A stretch of DNA of 64,000 bases from Verrucomicrobia subdivision 3 bacterium UBA693 (GTDB taxonomy: Bacteria; Verrucomicrobiota; Verrucomicrobiia; Limisphaerales; UBA8199): NCBI GenBank assembly GCA_002298785.1, contig DBMR01000022.1, positions 1 through 64,000 on the forward strand. The letters run 5' to 3'. Shown here in pieces: positions 43,839-53,942 of this stretch; position 1 is the first letter of the stretch; the number at the start of each line of letters is the position of its first letter. A program made the position numbers and the translations under genes. The notes below the pieces were generated by a model. That model did no database searches. It worked only from the letters and a program-made list of their open reading frames with translations, and had not been told where the DNA came from.

Positions 43839-45383
43839 ATGAAAAGCCTGGTTTCATTGATTGGTGCCGTTTTGATTTTCTCTGCGGCGGCCGGTGTCCG
43901 CGCCGGGACCGCAACCGTCGGTCTTTTTCTGAATGAAGACGACAGCCATTTCTTCGGTTCTCGTTCCGCAGACGAAATGACTCTCGAAGGCCTGCGCGCC
44001 TTCGTGGATCAATATGCCCACACCGCGGTGTCGCACCTCTTTCTCTGTCCCAATGCGATGAAGGCCAGTTATCGCAGCAAGGCGCGAGATGCCATTTGGG
44101 AGTTGCAGGAGGGCCAACAGCCGCCTGCAGAAGAGTTCGCGAAGAAATGGTGTGAAAACGCCCGCAGGCTCGACTCCCGCGGGCTCGATCCCTATGCCGT
44201 GTGGATCGCACGTTGCCGCGAGCAGAAGATCTCGCCATGGCTGTCGATGCGCATGAACGACGTCCACAACGCCGACGATCTGAACAACTATATCCACAGT
44301 TCGTTTTGGCGGCGGCATCCAGAATATTGGCGAGTTCCCGGCGGCAGTTCCTGGACGGATCGTGCGTTGGACTTTGGCATTCCCGAGGTGCGCGAGCACG
44401 CGATGGCCCTGATTCGGGAGTTGCTGGAGCGTTATGACCCCGATGGGCTGGAACTGGATTGGATGCGATTTGGCTATCATTTCCGGCCCGGCAAAGAGGC
44501 CGAAGGCATTCCGCGTTTAACGCAGTTTATGAGGGAAGTGCGTGAGTTGACGCGGCAGTGGTCCGATAAGCGTGGTCATCCGTTGAAGCTCGGAGCGCGA
44601 GTGCCGACGCATCCGGACGCGGCGCGAGGCCTGGGCATGGATGGAGTTGCGTGGGCTCGCGAGGGATTGGTGGATGTGCTGGTGCCCACTCCGTTCTGGG
44701 CAACCACCGATTTTGACATCCCCATCGAATTGTGGCGCGAGAAGATCGGCCCGGTCAGTGCGCAATTGCTCCTGCTTGGCGGTGCGGAAATCCTGGTACG
44801 GGCGTATCCGGCGGCGAAACCCATCGAGGCGGACCTCACCTCGACTCGTGGATTCGCGGCCGCATGTCTGCAACGCGGTGCTGACAGCATTTATCTGTTT
44901 AACTATATGGACCCAGGCCCAATGGCTGGTGGCAGAGACGCCTACCGGACCCTGCTGCAGGAGGGATTGAATCTAACCAACTTAGTCCAGAAACCGCGCC
45001 GGCACGTGGTGACCTACCGCGACACTGTAGCACCCGGTATGTCGAGCCAGGTTCTGCTCCCGTTGAAGGGACTAAAGGGAGGGAAAACACGGATTTATGT
45101 CGGGCCCGCACCGAAGCAGGCAAACATCATGATCGTCGCCGGTCTGGCTCCAGCTGACGGGGTTGACCAGGCCAGCTTCGAAGCCAGGCTCAATGGCGTG
45201 AACTGCATCCCCGCGCCGGATCTTGCGGATCGGTCCCTCCTCTCAGGCGTAACGCGTGCGCTGCAGCTACAAGTCCCCGCCGACGCCGTTCGCGATGGAT
45301 ACAACGAGATCGAACTCAGGCAGCTTTCTGGACCAGCGGAACAAACCGTTGTCTGGCTGGAGGTAAGGATCATCCCGCGATAG
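43839..45383 (+). CDS. Exported glycosidase-like TIM-barrel protein
   Basis: The start at 43839 (MKSLVSLIGAVLIFSAAAGVRA) gives a clear signal peptide; the frame extends 95 codons upstream but only overlaps the DUF4838 gene out of phase. The 514-residue product has barrel motifs ISPWLSMRMNDVHNADDLN, WTDRALDFGIPEVREHAM, and DGLELDWMRFGYHF near residue 205. It also has the C-terminal strand GADSIYLFNYMDPG and a beta-domain after 380. The LELDW motif resembles glycoside-hydrolase-like (GHL) barrels, where this Asp/Glu pair is catalytic. No specific family is recognised. It is third in the operon. Confidence 0.6.
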   Translation: MKSLVSLIGAVLIFSAAAGVRAGTATVGLFLNEDDSHFFGSRSADEMTLEGLRAFVDQYAHTAVSHLFLCPNAMKASYRSKARDAIWELQEGQQPPAEEFAKKWCENARRLDSRGLDPYAVWIARCREQKISPWLSMRMNDVHNADDLNNYIHSSFWRRHPEYWRVPGGSSWTDRALDFGIPEVREHAMALIRELLERYDPDGLELDWMRFGYHFRPGKEAEGIPRLTQFMREVRELTRQWSDKRGHPLKLGARVPTHPDAARGLGMDGVAWAREGLVDVLVPTPFWATTDFDIPIELWREKIGPVSAQLLLLGGAEILVRAYPAAKPIEADLTSTRGFAAACLQRGADSIYLFNYMDPGPMAGGRDAYRTLLQEGLNLTNLVQKPRRHVVTYRDTVAPGMSSQVLLPLKGLKGGKTRIYVGPAPKQANIMIVAGLAPADGVDQASFEARLNGVNCIPAPDLADRSLLSGVTRALQLQVPADAVRDGYNEIELRQLSGPAEQTVVWLEVRIIPR

Positions 45384-45537
45384 TCCCCGGCGAGTCTCAA
45401 GGAATAGAGGTCGGAAGACTTAGGAAAGTGCGACCGCAAGCTCATCCTCCGTCCGGTAAAGTGGATCTTTATTGTAGCGGTCAAGTTACGGTTGACGAAA
45501 CAGGTGGGTAGTTCAAATTCACTGCCTGACTTTCTAC

Positions 45538-48219
45538 ATGAAGCACGTATTTGCAATATTGTTCTGTGGCGGAATGGCTGCGGCTGTGGCGGCCTCGGAT
45601 GGCGTTTCACTCACCACTCCCGGCCTGCGCGTGGGCATACTCGAGAGCAATGTATTCAGCACGCCTGTTAACCAGATTCTGACTCCCGCCGGAAAGCACG
45701 TGGTCTTGCCGGAACTGCGTCCCCAGGTGCTGGCGCTCAGTCCCGACGGACGCTGGCTGGCGGTCTCGGGGAAGACCGCCGACTTATTGTTGCTTGATCC
45801 TTCCTCGGGCGAGGTGGTGCAGACGCTCCCGCTGCCGGCGGAGTCCGCTCCCGCGGCCGTCTCCGAGCAAATCCTGAAGCCGGATAAATCCGCCCAGGTT
45901 AGTTACACCGGGTTGATTTTCTCCAAGCCCGAGCCGAAACGAGATTCCGAACCCACCCGGCTGTATCTCTCCAGCGTCAATGGGAGCATCAAGGTGTTTA
46001 CTCTGGCGGCTGGAGGAACCTGGAAGGCGATCCGCAGCTTCGATTTGCCCGAGGCGAATGCCCCCGGGCGCAAGGAGGAGATACCGGCGGGTTTGGCGCT
46101 CTCCGCGGATGGGAAGAAGCTGTACGTGGTCGGGAATTTGTCCAACCGTTTGCTGGAGTTGGATGCGGCGGAGGGACGGCTGTTGCGTGCCTGGGACGTC
46201 GGAGCGGTTCCCTATGACGTGGTGCTCGTCGGGGGAAAAGCCTATGTGTCCAACTGGGGTGGGCGTCGTCCGGGAGCGGGAGATTTGACCGGCCCGGCCG
46301 GACGCGGCACCCGTGTGCGGGTGGACCCGGTGCGGCATATCGCCAGCGAAGGATCGGTGTCCATCGTGGACCTGGCCGGAGCGGCGCCGACTCGGGAAAT
46401 CCTCACCGGCCTGCATGCTTCGGCCCTGGCGGTTTCGCCTGATGAACGATACGTCGTGGTTGCCAATGCCGGGAGCGACACGCTGTCGGTAATCGACACG
46501 CGCCAGGAGAAGATCGTCGAGACCATCTGGGTCCGGCAAAGCCCAACCGACTCGTTTGGAGCCAGTCCCAACGCGCTGGCCTTCGATGCCAAAGGCCGGC
46601 GCCTATACGTGTGCAACGGCACGCAAAACGCCGTGGCGGTGGTGCACTTCAAACCCGGGCGCTCCGAGTTGGAAGGCTTGATTCCCACGGGTTGGTTTCC
46701 CGGGGCGATTGCCTTCGACGAGGGACGACAGTCGCTTTGTATCGCCAACATCAAGGGCATTGGTTCGGGCAGCCAGATCAAACCGGGTGCGCCGATAAAG
46801 TACAATTCGCACCAGCACCAGGGTTCGGTTTCGATCGTGCCGATCCCGGGCGCCCGCCAGCTCAAGGATTATACCCAGGTGGCGCTGCGGAACATGCAAT
46901 ATTCCCGCCTCAAAATGGCGGCGTTAAAGCCGCGGGCGGACCAGCCGGCGCGGCCGGTGCCCGAGAGGGTGGGGGAGCCCAGCGTGTTCAAGCACGTGGT
47001 TTATATCATCAAGGAGAACCGCACTTACGACCAGGTGCTGGGGGATATCCCGACGGGCAACGGCGATCCCTCGCTTTGCGTGTTCGGCGAACGGATCACT
47101 CCCAACCAGCACAAGCTGGTGCGGGAGTTCGTTCTGCTGGACAATACTTACTGCTCCAGCGTGCTCAGCGCCGATGGTCACCAATGGGCCACCACGGCGT
47201 TCGCGACGGATTATATGGAGAAGTCGTTTGCCGGCTTTCCGCGCAGCTACCCTGACGGCATGGAAGATGATGACGTGGATGCCCTGGCCTACTCACCGGG
47301 CGGGTTCATTTGGGACAACGCGCTACGACAGGGCAAGACCGTGCGGGATTACGGCGAATTCGCCATCACCGACAAAAGCTGGATCGACCCGACGTGCACG
47401 AATGCCATCAAATTCCTCGACCATTGGCGGGATTGGACCAATGGCAGCCCGCTGGTGCGGGTGAGCAGCCGGCCCGCGGTGGAGTCGTTGCGCCCGCACC
47501 TGGCCACCAACACCGTGGGCTGGGACATGGACATTCCCGATGTCTTCCGGGCCGCGCAATTCATCGGCGAGCTGCGCGAGTTCGAGCGCCGCGGCGAGTT
47601 TCCCCACCTGGTGATCATCTGCCTGCCCAGCGACCACACCTCCGGCACCAAGGTGGGCGCGCCCACGCCGGCGGCGCAAGTGGCGGATAACGACCTGGCC
47701 TTCGGCCAAATCCTGGAAGCCCTCAGCCACAGCCGCTTTTGGAAAGAGACTTGCCTCCTGGCGATCGAGGATGACCCGCAGGCCGGCTGGGATCACGTCA
47801 GCGGTTACCGCACCACCGCGTATGTGGCCAGCCCCTACACCCGGCGCGGGCAGGTGGTCAGCACCCAGTACAATCACGCCAGCCTGATCCGGACCATGGA
47901 GCTGATCCTGGGCCTGCCGCCCATGAACCAGATGGATGCCACCGCGACCCCGATGACCGATTGCTTCACGGCCGTGCCGGACTTCACTCCGTTCATTGCG
48001 GTCAGCAACAATGTGCCCCTCGACCAGATGAATCCCGATCCCAAGACCATCAAGCAAGCCCTGCTGCGGCGTCATGCGCAGCAATCTGCCAAATTGCAGT
48101 TGGATCGTCCGGATGCCTGTCCCGAGGACACGTTGAATCGGGTGATCTGGCACGCCATGAAGGGAGCGGATGAACCTTACCCGGCGTGGGCGGTGACCCG
48201 CGTTCAGGATGATGATTAG
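45538..48219 (+). CDS. Exported YncE-like propeller / phosphoesterase fusion
   Basis: The 893-residue protein has a signal peptide (MKHVFAILFCGGMAAAVA). The N-terminal seven-bladed YncE/NHL-like propeller spans about 25-460 and includes YVVVANAGSDTLSVIDTRQEKIVETI and RRLYVCNGTQNAVAVV. The C-terminal phosphoesterase domain (PF04185 type, about 480-800) has VVYIIKENRTYDQVLGD, LDNTYCSSVLSADGHQW, ICLPSDHTSG and AIEDDPQAGWDHV. This pattern fits bifunctional YncE/alkaline phosphatase-like proteins of planctomycetes and verrucomicrobia. The Asp/His residues of these motifs should bind metal for phosphodiester or phosphomonoester cleavage. Its natural substrate is unknown. Confidence 0.85.
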   Translation: MKHVFAILFCGGMAAAVAASDGVSLTTPGLRVGILESNVFSTPVNQILTPAGKHVVLPELRPQVLALSPDGRWLAVSGKTADLLLLDPSSGEVVQTLPLPAESAPAAVSEQILKPDKSAQVSYTGLIFSKPEPKRDSEPTRLYLSSVNGSIKVFTLAAGGTWKAIRSFDLPEANAPGRKEEIPAGLALSADGKKLYVVGNLSNRLLELDAAEGRLLRAWDVGAVPYDVVLVGGKAYVSNWGGRRPGAGDLTGPAGRGTRVRVDPVRHIASEGSVSIVDLAGAAPTREILTGLHASALAVSPDERYVVVANAGSDTLSVIDTRQEKIVETIWVRQSPTDSFGASPNALAFDAKGRRLYVCNGTQNAVAVVHFKPGRSELEGLIPTGWFPGAIAFDEGRQSLCIANIKGIGSGSQIKPGAPIKYNSHQHQGSVSIVPIPGARQLKDYTQVALRNMQYSRLKMAALKPRADQPARPVPERVGEPSVFKHVVYIIKENRTYDQVLGDIPTGNGDPSLCVFGERITPNQHKLVREFVLLDNTYCSSVLSADGHQWATTAFATDYMEKSFAGFPRSYPDGMEDDDVDALAYSPGGFIWDNALRQGKTVRDYGEFAITDKSWIDPTCTNAIKFLDHWRDWTNGSPLVRVSSRPAVESLRPHLATNTVGWDMDIPDVFRAAQFIGELREFERRGEFPHLVIICLPSDHTSGTKVGAPTPAAQVADNDLAFGQILEALSHSRFWKETCLLAIEDDPQAGWDHVSGYRTTAYVASPYTRRGQVVSTQYNHASLIRTMELILGLPPMNQMDATATPMTDCFTAVPDFTPFIAVSNNVPLDQMNPDPKTIKQALLRRHAQQSAKLQLDRPDACPEDTLNRVIWHAMKGADEPYPAWAVTRVQDDD

Positions 48220-48458
48220 AAACTGAAGGGACGTGTTCCACTACGTACGAAGCTTTCTTTCCTCTGCCGGGGGAAGGCAGAACCACGGACCACGCGGACC
48301 ACGCGAAAAGGGAGCGGGTGATTAATTCTCACCTTCAGTCGGCCGCGACTCCACAAAGATAGGCAGGGCTATCTTTCGCTCGGCTATTGTGGTTTCGATC
48401 CAGGCGAGGTGAACAAATAATTTGACCGCACCCTTGGTGGGCGGTTTAGATTCCCGTC

Positions 48459-49529
48459 ATGCGCGAAGCGTCATTGAATTTTCTGCGGACCCTGGTCAAC
48501 ACTCCGAGCCCGGTGGGGCACGAGGTGCGCGGCCAACGGGTGTGGCTGGATTATGTGAAGCAGTATGCCGAAGAGACCTACTCGGATGCCTACGGCAATT
48601 GCGTCGCGGTGTTGAACAAAGGCGGTTCGCCGCGTTTGATGCTCGCAGGGCACGCCGACGAGATCGCCATGGCGGTGAACTACATCACCGAGGAAGGTTA
48701 TATTTACGTGCGCAAGATGGGCGGTGTCGATCCGGCCATTACCAAGGCGCAGCGCGTGATTATCCATACGCGCCAGGGGCCCGTGAAGGGGGTGGTGGGC
48801 AACGTGGCTCCGCACCTCATGAAAGAGGAGAAGGACGCCAAGGCGCCGAAGATTCAGGATTTGTTCATCGACATCGGGGTGTTCAGCCGCAAGGACGCGG
48901 AACGACTGGTGCGCGTGGGTGATCCCATCACCTTGACGGATGAATTCGATATCCTGCGGGGCGACCTGGTGGTGGCGCGGGCCTTCGATAACCGGGTGGG
49001 CACCTTCGCGGTGGCCGAGACCCTGCGATTGCTCAAAGAGGGCAAGGTGAAGCTCAACGCCGAAATCTGCGCGGTTTCCAACGTGCAGGAGGAAGTCGGA
49101 CTCCTGGGAGCGCGGCAGATCGCTTACTCGTTAAAGCCGGATATAGCGTTGGTGGTGGATGTGACACACGCGACCGATTACCCGACGGTCAGCAAGCATC
49201 AGCATGGCGATGTGCGGGTGGGAGCAGGGCCGACGCTGACTCACGGGGGGTGTAATCACCCGTCCGTCGTGGCCCGGTTGGAGCAAATCGCCAAGGCCAA
49301 GAAGATCCCGCTCCAACACGAAGCGATGTCCTCGACCAGCGGGACGGATACCGACGCGATTTTCTGGACCCGTGGCGGCATCGCCAGCGCGCTGATCAGC
49401 CTGCCGAACCGGTATATGCATTCCCCGGTGGAAGTGGTGAGCCTGACGGATCTCGAGAAGATCCCGGAATTGATGGCCGGATTTGCCGCCGCGCTGGGTC
49501 CGCGCGAGGAGTTTAAGGTCAAAATCTAA
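48459..49529 (+). CDS. M42 family metallopeptidase
   Basis: The 356-residue protein has the full M42 set of ligands. The first His-x-Asp is in LAGHADEIAMAV near 66. The bridging Asp is in VVARAFDNRVG near 173, and the catalytic Glu pair is in NVQEEVGLLGAR near 206. The Asp in VVDVTHATDYP and the final His in RYMHSPVEVV near 327 complete it. This family includes glutamyl aminopeptidase and the CelM/FrvX group; it forms large tetrahedral cytoplasmic aminopeptidases. There is no signal peptide. The 3' end overlaps the convergent gene by 4 bp. Confidence 0.93.
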   Translation: MREASLNFLRTLVNTPSPVGHEVRGQRVWLDYVKQYAEETYSDAYGNCVAVLNKGGSPRLMLAGHADEIAMAVNYITEEGYIYVRKMGGVDPAITKAQRVIIHTRQGPVKGVVGNVAPHLMKEEKDAKAPKIQDLFIDIGVFSRKDAERLVRVGDPITLTDEFDILRGDLVVARAFDNRVGTFAVAETLRLLKEGKVKLNAEICAVSNVQEEVGLLGARQIAYSLKPDIALVVDVTHATDYPTVSKHQHGDVRVGAGPTLTHGGCNHPSVVARLEQIAKAKKIPLQHEAMSSTSGTDTDAIFWTRGGIASALISLPNRYMHSPVEVVSLTDLEKIPELMAGFAAALGPREEFKVKI

Positions 49530-50137
49530 CGCGGCTGGATTTCTTCCGGGGGCACTTCCAGGCACTCGTCGTGGTCTTCCCAGATCACGGCGGGATAGAA
49601 TTCGAGCAATTGCGGCGCGAGTCTTTGACCTGCCTCGACCAGGAGACGCGCCGCGGTTTTAGCCGCCTGCTCTACGGACTGATTATAATCCTCGCAGCGC
49701 GCGCGGCGCGCGTCGTCCCAGTGTGCGACATCATGGATGGGGGCATAGCGTTGTGCCCAAAGCCCGAGCGGTTCCCGGATGGCTTCGGGGATTTCTGTGA
49801 ACGGCACCAGCGTCTCACCGCAATGTTCGCAAACCAGGCCCTCGTCTTTGACATCGCGCGTGAGCAAGGGCAGCAATGGGGAGCGGCAGCAGGGGCTCTC
49901 CGGGTAGGCCTGGGGAGCGGTGGCCAGCCGCCGCAGCCACACCTGGCGATCCTGGCCAATCTGCGCTGCCAGGCGATAAGCCCCCACCAGCGGATGGGAC
50001 AAACGCCAGACCCGCCCCTCAAACTGGCCCAGCGTCTGCGCCAGCCACCGGGCCAGGGTGAGATCGTCAAAGGCACGAAACACCGTGGCGTATTCCTTCC
50101 ACAGTCGGTCGTAGGGAGTTTCCTGATGCATGCCCAT
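49526..50137 (-). CDS. Hypothetical protein with zinc-ribbon-like segment
   Basis: No family is recognised. The start at 50137 (MGMHQETPYDRLW), with 50131 as an alternative, is chosen because the frame upstream overlaps the preceding gene's 3' end and is not protein-like. The 203-residue soluble protein is helix-rich (TLARWLAQTLGQFEGRVWRL). It has a CCRSPLLPLL...LVCEHCGETLVPF segment, a CC/CxxC zinc ribbon near residues 105-130. The tail is rich in acidic residues (WEDHDECLEVPPEE). It follows the glycosidase gene at 52542 by 32 bp and may be co-transcribed. Confidence 0.65.
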   Translation of the reverse strand: MGMHQETPYDRLWKEYATVFRAFDDLTLARWLAQTLGQFEGRVWRLSHPLVGAYRLAAQIGQDRQVWLRRLATAPQAYPESPCCRSPLLPLLTRDVKDEGLVCEHCGETLVPFTEIPEAIREPLGLWAQRYAPIHDVAHWDDARRARCEDYNQSVEQAAKTAARLLVEAGQRLAPQLLEFYPAVIWEDHDECLEVPPEEIQPR

Positions 50138-50169
50138 GCGCCGATTCTCACCGGGTCCGCCGCAATTGT

Positions 50170-52542
50170 CTAGAACCCATCTTTTGGCCCGGCCTCTTTG
50201 ACCCAGCGCAGGTCTTTGAACGAGAATTTCACCGCGCTCGATCGCGTGTTGCATCCAAGCTTCATCGCGACAATATGGTCCGGATCGAACCGGCCATTCG
50301 GGTCGGGCTTCGACCAACCAGCGCCGATAACAGCACTTTCGAACAAAGCCACAGCATCGATCGTTTCACCGGGTTTCGGCTGGGCGAGCAGGTCCACCAC
50401 GTAGGTGCTTCCGTTCTCTTCTTCAAAAAGCGCGCGGAAAGTCCCTTCGCCTTCTTCCAACGTCAGCGTAAAGGCGAGTGCGGTCATGCCGTCAGGCGGG
50501 CGTTGAGCCGATTTGAGCGGCAGCACCGGATAAACCCATTTGTCCGCACTCTCGGGTTCTGCCTGGACGGAAACCGCGCCAGCTTTCGAAACGATCTTTG
50601 AATTGCCACCGGAAATGGTCATTTGCCAGAGGCTGCCATCCTCGGCTCCAGCGATGGGAATGCCCGTCTGGCGCCCGAGCAGGCTTGGTTCCGGGGTGAT
50701 TCGCAGGGAGAGCACCGGACGCCCGGCGCGGTCGAAGTCCCCGGTCACCCGCACTGTTTCAAGCGAACGAGGTTCGCCGTTGAGGCAATCAAGTTCCAGG
50801 CGCAGTTCCGCGCGCGATTGTGGCGCAATTTGGACGGCCTCGAAGGAAGAGGCTCGCCAACCCGGTGGCACCGCCACTTCCAGTCGCCCGGTGACCGGGG
50901 TGTCGGAGAAATTGTATACATAGAGGGGCACGGACTCTGGCTTTTTTGAAGAAAGCCGGTAAGCGGAGCGACTGAGGACAATTTTGTCCTCCGGCCACAG
51001 CGCTTGGATGACCACTGGGGACGCTTCGCCGGGTGCTCGTGTCGGCGTTCCCGGGGGAGCTTGCAACTCGAGCTGTTGCGCCGATGCTTCCGGCAGCAGG
51101 ACGAAGATCGGGGCGGGTGAGAGGGTGAGCGCATCGGTAGCCGGTTTAACCCGGCCCAGGTGGTCGAACACCGACGCGACAGGACCGGGCAGCGGGAGCC
51201 TGGCCTCGCCTTCGGTGGTCCAGGCCACCAGCACCCGGGATTCGCGGCCATCCGGTCGGGCGCGGAACAGAAACGCACGGACGGTTTCCGGCACGCTTCG
51301 CAATCGCCCGAGGGGCTGAGCGTCCGCCAGCAGGTGCCCCACCGCGGCCAGCGCGACGTAGCCGGGACGTGGCGTGAGGTCAGGCCGCAGCAGGCCGAAC
51401 TGGGTCTGGCCTTCCACATAATGCGGCAGCATGAAATAGAAGGTGGCAGCGGAACCTTGATGCAACGAACAGGCGAAGGTTTTCGCAACCCGTTCCGCCT
51501 GGACCCGCAGATCGGCGTCTACTGGTTCCTGGAGCTTTTCGTTCCCCGACCATTTTACCGGCAGAGCGCATTCGGTGACCCAGAGCGGTCGGCCTCCGGA
51601 GACGTTGCGAAACGCCTCATACACGCCCGGGTAAGCATCGAAAGTCACGTAATGATGGAGATCAAAGCGGTCGAAGTAGGGCCAGGCCTGGTTTGCGTGC
51701 AGGTCAGCGAGTTGGCTGCGGTTCGGCAGGGCAAAGACGTTCAGGCAGGCGATCATGTCCGGATTGCCGGCCTTTAGTCCGAGGTAGGAAGCCTTCTGGA
51801 GCGTGGCCATCTCCGAGCCGGTATGGCCGCCGAACATGGGAATATCGGCCTCATTCCAAGGCTCGAACGCGAGCACCTGATCCTTCCAGCGCAGGGCGAT
51901 TTGGCGGTTGAAACGGTAGGCGTCTCGCAAGTCCAGCGGGAACCGGCTGGTTTTTGGGTTGGCCCACGGCGGTGACAGGTGAATCACCTGCAACACCCGG
52001 AGCCCGGCCCTGGTCTGCGCCTCGACTGAGGCGTCGTACTGGTTGAGTTCGGACCATTTCCCCGGCGCGGTTTCCATCTGTCCCCAGGTGAGCCGGTCGC
52101 GCACCCAGTTCACGCCTGCCAACGCGCACAGGCTCGAGACGTCGGCCATTTTTTCCCGAGGATAAAACCAGGCCATGGCCACATCGATGGCTACGGGTGA
52201 GGAGGCGGGGGTGGGCGCCCGCAGCGCTGACAGCACTGCACAGGAAATCCAGTTGGTGTGCGACGGGCTTTTGAGGCGATAGAAACCCACCGGCAACCGG
52301 CCCAGGTCGAGGGTGCCGCCGTGCGCACGGGCTGAAGTCAGTTCCCGTTCGTCATATTCCAACAGCCGCCACGTGGTGGCGTCATCCGCTGGAACCGGTA
52401 GCACGACGGATTCACCTTCGAGAAAAACGTTGCCCGGGTGATGCGGCTGGGCCGAAGGCAGAGGCCGTGGCGGTGCCGCGGTGGCGATGGTCCAGGTAGC
52501 TGCCGCCAGCAGGCACAGGCCGATCCTCAAGGCGAAGTTCAT
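50170..52542 (-). CDS. Exported clan-A glycoside hydrolase-like protein
   Basis: The 790-residue protein has a signal peptide (MNFALRIGLCLLAAATWTIATA) and a small N-terminal beta-domain. A TIM barrel (about 120-400) has RDRLTWGQMETAPGKW, the acid-base Glu in AFEPWNEADIPM near 225, FDLHHYV, and the nucleophile Glu in LWVTECALPVKW near 322. These strand-4 and strand-7 glutamates define clan GH-A; the EPWNEAD pattern is closest to GH39-like or GH5-like endo-glycosidases. The C-terminal half (400-790) consists of beta-sandwich modules (VPLYVYNFSDTPVTGRLEVAVP) that may bind carbohydrate. The substrate is not predictable here. Confidence 0.75.
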   Translation of the reverse strand: MNFALRIGLCLLAAATWTIATAAPPRPLPSAQPHHPGNVFLEGESVVLPVPADDATTWRLLEYDERELTSARAHGGTLDLGRLPVGFYRLKSPSHTNWISCAVLSALRAPTPASSPVAIDVAMAWFYPREKMADVSSLCALAGVNWVRDRLTWGQMETAPGKWSELNQYDASVEAQTRAGLRVLQVIHLSPPWANPKTSRFPLDLRDAYRFNRQIALRWKDQVLAFEPWNEADIPMFGGHTGSEMATLQKASYLGLKAGNPDMIACLNVFALPNRSQLADLHANQAWPYFDRFDLHHYVTFDAYPGVYEAFRNVSGGRPLWVTECALPVKWSGNEKLQEPVDADLRVQAERVAKTFACSLHQGSAATFYFMLPHYVEGQTQFGLLRPDLTPRPGYVALAAVGHLLADAQPLGRLRSVPETVRAFLFRARPDGRESRVLVAWTTEGEARLPLPGPVASVFDHLGRVKPATDALTLSPAPIFVLLPEASAQQLELQAPPGTPTRAPGEASPVVIQALWPEDKIVLSRSAYRLSSKKPESVPLYVYNFSDTPVTGRLEVAVPPGWRASSFEAVQIAPQSRAELRLELDCLNGEPRSLETVRVTGDFDRAGRPVLSLRITPEPSLLGRQTGIPIAGAEDGSLWQMTISGGNSKIVSKAGAVSVQAEPESADKWVYPVLPLKSAQRPPDGMTALAFTLTLEEGEGTFRALFEEENGSTYVVDLLAQPKPGETIDAVALFESAVIGAGWSKPDPNGRFDPDHIVAMKLGCNTRSSAVKFSFKDLRWVKEAGPKDGF

Positions 52543-52590
52543 GCGGTGGTTGTAATGCCTTTGACCGGGCGCGGCAAGCGATCCCAGAGG

Positions 52591-53748
52591 CTATTTCAAT
52601 CCAATAAACAAGATCACCAGGTCGATGATGAAGAGGAGGACGATGGTGGTTTCCAGGATCAGCATCCAGCGGTTGGTCTGGTCGTGATTGAGCAATTGGT
52701 AGAGATTATCCAGCGTCTGGAGTTTGGAGTCGATGGTGCGATGCCAGTCACCGAGATGGAACCGGGCCGCCAGCGCCTCGTAGATTCGGGCCACGTGCCA
52801 ATCACCGAAAAATTTGGTGATGTTGGACAACTCATCGCTGAAGCGGGCGAGGTCGATGCGGATTTCGCGCAACTCGCGCAGGATGGCGGTGCGGCCGCGC
52901 ATGGAGCGGGAAGACAAATCGCGGTAGGCCCGTTCCAGTGCCTGGTCCAGAATGCGATCATAGGCTTCGAGTTCCGCCAGTTGCAGGTTTGCCAACTCCA
53001 TCACGTAGAGCGTTTCATCGAAGTTCTGCGGGCGATCCACCAACAAGGCCGCGTCCCAATCCACCACCACCAGGTCCTGGTCGTAGTAGCTGAGGAAGCG
53101 CCCGGTGGATTCGTCGGATTCCTGTTTGGACAACTGATCGACGGCGGGTTCCTGGGTGAGCAGTGCGGCGACCTGGCGCCGGTTGGTTTTCAGCCAGTTC
53201 TCGGCGCGAGGGGGTGAACCGTCCGCCGAGGGCAGCGGGGCCTGGAAGCAAAAGACGGTATAAGCCTCCTCGTCCTCGAGGGTGGGGACGGGGCGCACAT
53301 AATGGCTCGCCAATTCCCGCCGCACTTCCTCCGCCAGGTGGCACACTTCCTCGTGAATCGATCCGTTGGTGAACTGTAAATCGTGAAATTCCACCAGGTC
53401 TTCGACCCGGGCGACGCTGAACGGGACCCGGAAGGTGATGGTGATCGCGCCGACCGGCAGCAGCTTGATGATGCGTTCCACTCGCACCGGACCGTGCGGG
53501 CCGATGCGCTCCAACGCCGGCAGCCGCACCATCTGTGGCCGGTAAAAGAAAAGGTGCTTGGGGCTGCGCTTGCTGACATCGATGGAAAACTGCGCCACCG
53601 GTTGGCCCAGGAGTTCCCGCACCGGTTGCCGGGTCATCTCGTAGGCCACGTCAAACGCGTAGATGTAAACCACTTCGCCCGAATAATGCAGATTGTCCGG
53701 GTTCAATTTTGTGGTCGGGAGGTTCGACTGCTCCGGGGTCGCAATCAT
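52591..53748 (-). CDS. RMD1/DUF155-like protein with C-terminal membrane anchor
   Basis: The start at 53748 (MIATPEQSNLPTTKL) removes an unlikely upstream extension. The 385-residue protein has a soluble N-terminal domain (residues 20-180), a Gln/Asp-rich middle (SYYDQDLVVVDWDAALL) and a long helical region (LAELEAYDRILDQALERAYRDL ... LREIRIDLARFSDEL). It ends in one membrane helix, MLILETTIVLLFIIDLVILFI. The arrangement of a helical bundle followed by a W-x-L-E-x-x-I-type C-terminal helix resembles the RMD1/Sif2 (DUF155) family. The function in bacteria is unknown; the family link is tentative. Confidence 0.6.
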   Translation of the reverse strand: MIATPEQSNLPTTKLNPDNLHYSGEVVYIYAFDVAYEMTRQPVRELLGQPVAQFSIDVSKRSPKHLFFYRPQMVRLPALERIGPHGPVRVERIIKLLPVGAITITFRVPFSVARVEDLVEFHDLQFTNGSIHEEVCHLAEEVRRELASHYVRPVPTLEDEEAYTVFCFQAPLPSADGSPPRAENWLKTNRRQVAALLTQEPAVDQLSKQESDESTGRFLSYYDQDLVVVDWDAALLVDRPQNFDETLYVMELANLQLAELEAYDRILDQALERAYRDLSSRSMRGRTAILRELREIRIDLARFSDELSNITKFFGDWHVARIYEALAARFHLGDWHRTIDSKLQTLDNLYQLLNHDQTNRWMLILETTIVLLFIIDLVILFIGLK

Positions 53749-53942
53749 GGTGCCTAAATATACTCCCGGCGGGTTTGAAAGTCGAAAGAATGTCAAAGAA
53801 CTTTAGCCCACCGAATCCTGGGGCTGTGAGGTGCCCTGAGGTGATGGGGTGTAGGGTCGCAGCCGGGTTCAACCGGGCGTCCGGTCCCCAATGGGAAAGC
53901 GTGGACAGTGGTTGGGGTGTCTCTGTATCCTGCGGCGCATTC

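Noticed and set aside
48287..48315. ACCACGGACCACGCGGACCACGCG short tandem
   Set aside because: Only three imperfect steps of the ACCACGC unit; too short to assign a function.
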